Origin: Coprinus comatus
Lineage: Eukaryota; Basidiomycota; Agaricomycetes; Agaricales; Agaricaceae
Assembly (NCBI GenBank): GCA_034638255.1
Contig: JAWPGT010000003.1
Span: 1,240,001 to 1,304,000, forward strand
Reading direction: 5' to 3'
DNA length: 64,000 bases
In this document: one piece after another, positions 59,567 through 64,000 of the stretch
Layout: every line of letters starts with the position of its first letter
How positions within the stretch are numbered: position 1 is the first letter of the stretch
Program-made: the position numbers and the translations under genes
The notes under the pieces: model-generated
What the model was told of the DNA's origin: nothing
The model's database searches: none
What the model saw: the letters and a program-made list of their open reading frames with translations, nothing else

Positions 59567-60330
59567 TTAATCTTTAGCTGGTGCCACAGTCACCTCTATA
59601 GACACAGTGATGTTGATTACTATGGGGGGTAGATGTGTACTTGGTTGCAGTGGGATTGGGTGGGGTACTGTTGGTTGTGGTTTAGGTCCAGGTTGCCCAG
59701 CCATTGTAGTATAAGGTGTTTTTGAGCTTACCAGTACCAATCCCAAGCTATATAACCATTTACAACAATGCCCATATCTCCCACAAAGATGCTTTTGTAC
59801 ATAATAGAACTTCAAGTGCTTGAGCCTCGCGTACAGCATTTCTATTCTCCAAGACAACTTTAATCAAAAAACTGTCATGCAAACTGGCCCTGGATCTACT
59901 AAGTAATGTGGGTTATGTACGTTATTCGGAAAGGGTGATGTAACGATCACTTACTTACGTGTTCGTGCTTTTGTTGAATGAGAGGGAGAAGGACTAGTCG
60001 AGTCGGAGGATTGAGATTAAGATTGTCTTTTCGTAGCAAAAGTTTCTGATATATTTCAGATTGGAAATTGATAACAGTGGCTCAGATTCTCTTTTTAGGA
60101 CTTGCACTGCTCACATATAAGATCCGAGGATTGAACGGAAAACGAAAACCACATGTCAGCAGATCGACAAGCTTGAGCCTGGAGGGTGAGCGACGAGCGC
60201 TGGAACCATAACCGCCCTCTTTGGAACCCTGCCCTCGTGTAAAAAATATCACTTACGGGTTTAGTAGTATGTATGTAGTAGAGAATCTGACTTCCGATTT
60301 ATTGGCCGTTCCGAAAATCGTTGCAAAACA
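59540..60330 (-). repeat. 0.8 kb repeat, right copy (inverted relative to 35330-36200)
   Basis: Its reverse complement matches the left copy over most of its length, including GCGCTCGTCGCTCACCCTCC and CCACTGTTATCAATTTCC. It lies between the convergent right Hsp70-like and GH7 genes, whereas the left copy lies outside the left pair. Confidence 0.85.
59567..59839 (-). CDS. Small unknown protein in the 0.8 kb repeat (right copy)
   Basis: An uninterrupted frame of 90 codons from ATG 59839 to TAA 59567. The N-terminal part (MLYARLKHLKFYYVQKHLC) is basic and aromatic; the middle is Pro/Gln-rich (GQPGPKPQPTVPHPIPLQP); the end is LPPIVINITVSIEVTV plus APAKD. The left copy keeps the terminal motif as LPPVIINITVTVEVTV, with most base changes in that stretch at third codon positions, which argues for selection on the protein. 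An intron using the GTAAGC after LVL is possible. No family recognised. Confidence 0.5.
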   Translation of the reverse strand: MLYARLKHLKFYYVQKHLCGRYGHCCKWLYSLGLVLVSSKTPYTTMAGQPGPKPQPTVPHPIPLQPSTHLPPIVINITVSIEVTVAPAKD

Positions 60331-61450
60331 TGGGGATCGGAAACGAATACTCCCCGCAGCTTATCTTTAAGTAATAACACACAAGCAATAAGCAATGTTA
60401 AATCACGAAGAACTTCGAACTGAAGCTTCTGTTTCCCAAGTTACCGCCTTTGGAAACTTCCTCAACGTCAACCCTAGCGGATTCCCGACACGCTGTGATA
60501 TTACTCTCTCAATACTCAAACTGAGACTTGGGGTATGATGATTATATAGATGAAAGAGTTACTGTGAGTAGAGCATCTGGCACGAAGGGCCAGATGCGAT
60601 TTCTTGTGAGGAGTTGCCTCACGTATGACCGACGCGTCGAGGAACTCATAAGTTACCTATACCTGCGTCCCTTCCGCTTAGCGCAAAGTGCTACCACACA
60701 CTTTCTCTTTTACCCACCCACCAACCCTGGGACTCACGACACTAGATGCGATGGATGCCAGTGGGCGAGCCGTTTTCATTCTCCCATCGCATCGCCAGGT
60801 TTGCACAGGTCGCTAAACTCATTCCACAGTCTTGAGTAGTTTCCTACTACCTAGGAATGAGGACCACGACATGGCCTCCTACTCACACAAGTGCCTTTCC
60901 GTACGTACTTATTTATTTCCATTAACTGTATACATACATATACATTTGCATGAGCTCGACGAACAAGAATGTATCTCACCAACAATTACATTGTGTACTA
61001 TAACCAATAAAAGAGGCAAGATGTGGTCATTGGCGGTTCGTGGTTATTGATTGATGGTCCTCGAGTCCAGACGTCTTGCATATTGACACCAAGTTAGATT
61101 TCAGTTCATGACTTAGGTATATGTTGGTCTTGGTAGAGCGTAGGCCTGGTAATCGTTAAAATGTTAAACAAAAGTAGATTGAACATTCTTCGAAACTCAA
61201 TATAACATTTCGAGTGAGCATCCAAGTACTAATCGAATAAAAATGCGCTTTTGTATGTAACCTAAATTCTCAAGATAACAATAACTCAAGTACTCAAGAG
61301 AACTGAGTCGGATTGAAGAAAGTAGATATTAAGAATATATTTTGCTTTTCTATACAAATAAGAAACATCGTATTTGAAGAAATAATATCACAACATTTTT
61401 TATGAGAACACAATACTACAGAATAATAAAAAGATAAAAAGCGAAAACAT
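60331..61450. other. Intergenic region downstream of right GH7
   Basis: About 1.1 kb with a 103-codon frame at 60528-60839 that shows no family motif. The last part is the AT-rich 3' flank of the GH7 gene; it does not match the left copy's flank. Confidence 0.45.
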
Positions 61451-63113
61451 TTACTGGCATTGATAGTAGTAGCTGTTGAGAACGACGCAACGAAGACCGG
61501 AGGCACATGTAGTTGGTCCAGTCCAGTTAATGCCACCACTACAAGAAAAGAATTTATTAGCATACCAAATTGCAATAAATGAACTGCATAAACTCACCAT
61601 TGACCCCATTGAGTCTGAGTACCGCCAGGAGCAGTAGTAGTCGTCGATCCTCCTCCAGGAGAAGTGGTAGTACCTCCACCGCTACCAGCACCATAAGTAG
61701 AACCGATGTCACCGAACCGAATGTTGGAGAATGTGACGGAAGAGTTAGGTGCCGAAGCTTCAATTTCAGAAGGAACACCTGAAGAGGTAGCGCAAGCACC
61801 ACGAGCAACACCAGGCTTGGATGCATCACCGTTAGTGGGATAGTTGGAGTCCAGCCAGAGCATGTGTGCCGCATGATCATCCCAGATAGACATAACCAAT
61901 ACGACACCCCTGCGGAATGCCTCTCCCATCTTCTTCACACCACCTTTAGCAAGATGGTTGTTGGTATCTCCGAAAACACTCTTTTGAGCAGTGCAGAAAT
62001 CTTCCGTGATAGAATCGACAGCTGGGATTCCGGGAATATTGACCTTGGAGTTGTTGATGACCACACCGTTTTGGACATACAGACGACGGATCTCAACGAG
62101 ATCGCCGGTGGTGGAGTTGTTACTGGTAATGAATTGGGTCACAACAGTCATCTTGGAGTTCGTGTTAACCTTCATGCCCTTGCCGTAGAAGCTTTTGTCA
62201 CCCATACGGAAAGAGTTGAAGTCACAACCATCGGGATCACAGACACCACCGTAGCGGTCGGGGTTACCACAAGCAGCACCAGTGCAGCGGTATTGACCAT
62301 TAACCGTGCAGGCGTGAGGAGTGTACGCGGTGGCCATCGAGTTGGCTTCCCAAATATCCATCTCGTCACAGCAGGTACCAGCATTACCAGTTCCACCGTT
62401 GGGGTCAGTGGCAGAGGCAGTCCAGCCTTCGACATTGGCCTGTTGAGTAAGTGTTTGGCGTTAGTAAAAGCTTGAAGGAAACGAGAATATATGATGCTTA
62501 CCGATCCACTGATAAACTTGATGTCACGAGCACATTGAGCATCGCAGTAACCAGTTCCGTACTTGGCACCAGCAGTGTTGGTGGGGAATCTGGACTTGCC
62601 ACCATCCTTGTCCATAGCGGAGAAGTAGAGAGCACCATTGAGACCACAAGGGAGGTTGGAAACATCAACGTCAAAGGTGAATTCCTTGTTTAGGAGTTGG
62701 AACATTTCGTAGTTCTCGTCATCAGACATAAGGTAGACACGGCCACCGACGTTCTTGTTGGCGCTAGTAGTAACAAATTTGATGGTAAGAGCATCACCGC
62801 TGGTGGTGATACCGTAGGTGGAAGCATAGTCGGCACCTTCGAGAACGCAGTTCTTGGCACAGTCGGCGTTGTTGGGGCAGTAAGTGGGATTCCAGGCATT
62901 ACCGTCGTAGCAGTTGGTATAGCCACCAGTGTTGTGTGTCCAGCGCCAGTTGGAGTCGAGGACGATCTTGCCAGAGGAAACAGTGGTGCAACCAGAGCTA
63001 GTGCAACGTTTCCAGGGAAGTGCAGGATGGGCCTCAGCTGTGGAAGTACCGACCTGTTGGCCAAAGGCCATGGCGATGAAAGAGATGGCGACGAGAGATG
63101 CCTTTGGGAACAT
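61451..63113 (-). CDS. GH7 cellobiohydrolase with CBM1, right copy
   Basis: Three exons on the minus strand: 63113-62502, 62439-61598, 61538-61451, with lengths 612, 842 and 88, identical to the left copy, giving 513 residues. The architecture is also identical: signal peptide, GH7 core with E230, D232 and E235, Gly/Ser/Thr linker, C-terminal CBM1. The two proteins differ at about eight positions, for example V28A, T/A in WNxTWNP versus WNAWNP context, A/E after MSDD, D/N in CTVxGQYRC, T/A in RCTGxACG, D/N in KVxTNSK, K/R in AFRxG, and S/A in RGACx. None touches the catalytic residues. It is convergent with the right Hsp70-like gene, with the small repeat gene between them. Expected to be secreted and active on cellulose. 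Confidence 0.97.
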
Positions 63114-63171
63114 AGTGAAGATAGAAAACCTAAGAGGTGGTTTGCTGAAGACCCAAGACTGTAAGTAGCAC

Positions 63172-63178
63172 TTATATA
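63172..63178 (-). promoter_or_regulatory. TATA box of right GH7
   Basis: TATATAAG on the minus strand about 60 bases upstream of the ATG, the same spacing as in the left copy. The roughly 40-base leader that follows resembles the left leader. Confidence 0.6.
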
Positions 63179-64000
63179 GCTTCGTCAAAGCGGAAATTAT
63201 CCGAGTTCATTCGACAACACAAGTTAGTTGTCAACATTAACGTCCAACGAAGCACGGCCCATAGAGCGTTGGCGGCTCTTCGGATCCTCTGACCACATTT
63301 GATATGATTTGCCGAGGAGGCACTGTGGTCTTCTGGTAAAAATAAACTAATACATCAATTGATCACAAGGCGGATTAGCGTCCCAGAACCGTTACGTCCG
63401 ACTGCAGCAGCGATTCAGGATAATGTTCTCGGATAGATATATGACGATATTGACTTACTTTTTTGAAAACCACTGATTCAAGAGATTTTTCACCCGGATT
63501 AACCCCTTCGGAAAGACCGAAGAAAGGGCGGTTTTGAAGCCAAGCCGGGCCCAGTCGAGTAGTTTATTCGAATTCGCGTAGCACACCTTGCAAGTACAAT
63601 ACTTGTCCCCTAAAAAGACCGAGGCAATCAGATGTGCTTCGCCAAGGATGCTCATCCATCAGAAATGCATCAAATTTTGCTTCTCTCCTGTCTTTTCCTG
63701 TACTATCATAGAATGTGTAGATAGCGGTAATTGCGGGTGATGTGTCCAAGAAGATAATCAAATTAGAATTTTCTTACAAGGAATTAATAACCTCGGGTAA
63801 ATCCTGGGATAACTCCCCGCAGGTAAACATTACTCCGACACAGGTATTTGGAAGTACAAAACCAAATTTCGTTGTTTTTCTTCGTTTTCGCGACCGGAGG
63901 AGCCTCTTTGTGTTGTTATAATTGACGGATCACACAAGAAGCTTTAAATCAGAGCACGAAGTATTGATATTTTAAGGACTGTGGTGAACCCACAAATCTG
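63179..64000. other. Upstream region of right GH7 to window end
   Basis: About 820 bases with no recognisable gene; it presumably contains GH7 regulatory sequence. Confidence 0.45.

Noticed and set aside
60528..60839. 103-codon open frame between the small repeat and right GH7
   Set aside because: No motif, no paralog in the left arm, no splice partners.
1..64000. CRISPR arrays, prokaryotic operons, rRNA genes
   Set aside because: Nothing of the sort is visible, and the introns show the DNA is eukaryotic nuclear.

Overview
This window is nuclear DNA from a filamentous basidiomycete, most likely an Agaricomycete. The genes are cut by many GT-AG introns of about 48 to 90 bases. The gene content also fits: a GH7 cellobiohydrolase pair with C-terminal CBM1 domains, a P450 tandem array, a DUF6535 membrane protein, fungal Hsp70-like ATPases and F-box-like genes, next to conserved eukaryotic housekeeping genes. 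I cannot name a species. All exon maps were made by hand from splice consensus, reading-frame phase and family similarity.

Layout. 0-1 kb: 3' end of a low-complexity hypothetical protein. 1-9.2 kb: gene-poor, AT-rich stretch. 9.2-11.7 kb: DUF6535 membrane protein (-). 12.7-16.9 kb: SF3b subunit 3/RSE1 (+). 17.3-18.0 kb: OsmC/Ohr-type peroxidase with a probable mitochondrial presequence (+). 18.4-19.2 kb: GET1 (-). 20.2-32.3 kb: four tandem P450 genes (+) plus a fifth C-terminal remnant. Only the third is intact; copies 1, 2 and 4 each carry one visible lesion. 33.4-34.0 kb: FKBP2-type isomerase. 34.3-38.5 kb: a decayed and a nearly intact F-box-like gene, with a 0.8 kb repeat between them. 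39.0-40.7 kb: NKAP/SynMuv-C RS-rich protein.

42.2-63.1 kb is framed by an inverted duplication. On the left, a GH7 gene (+) faces an Hsp70-like gene (-). On the right, an Hsp70-like gene (+) faces a GH7 gene (-). Between the arms lie a more distant P450 (-), a REX1-type RNA exonuclease (+), prefoldin subunit 4 (-) and an Ariadne-type RBR ubiquitin ligase (+). The GH7 copies have identical exon lengths and differ at about eight residues. The left Hsp70-like copy is broken (one-base insertion, altered phosphate-2 motif), while the right copy is open throughout. The 0.8 kb repeat at 35.3-36.2 kb recurs inverted at 59.5-60.3 kb and carries a small open frame whose second half diverges mostly at third codon positions.

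Functionally the window mixes conserved core genes (splicing, tail-anchored protein insertion, RNA trimming, tubulin/actin folding, ubiquitination) with fast-evolving accessory families (P450, GH7, Hsp70-like, F-box-like, DUF6535). The P450 array has no adjacent synthase or cyclase, so it does not look like a classical biosynthetic cluster.
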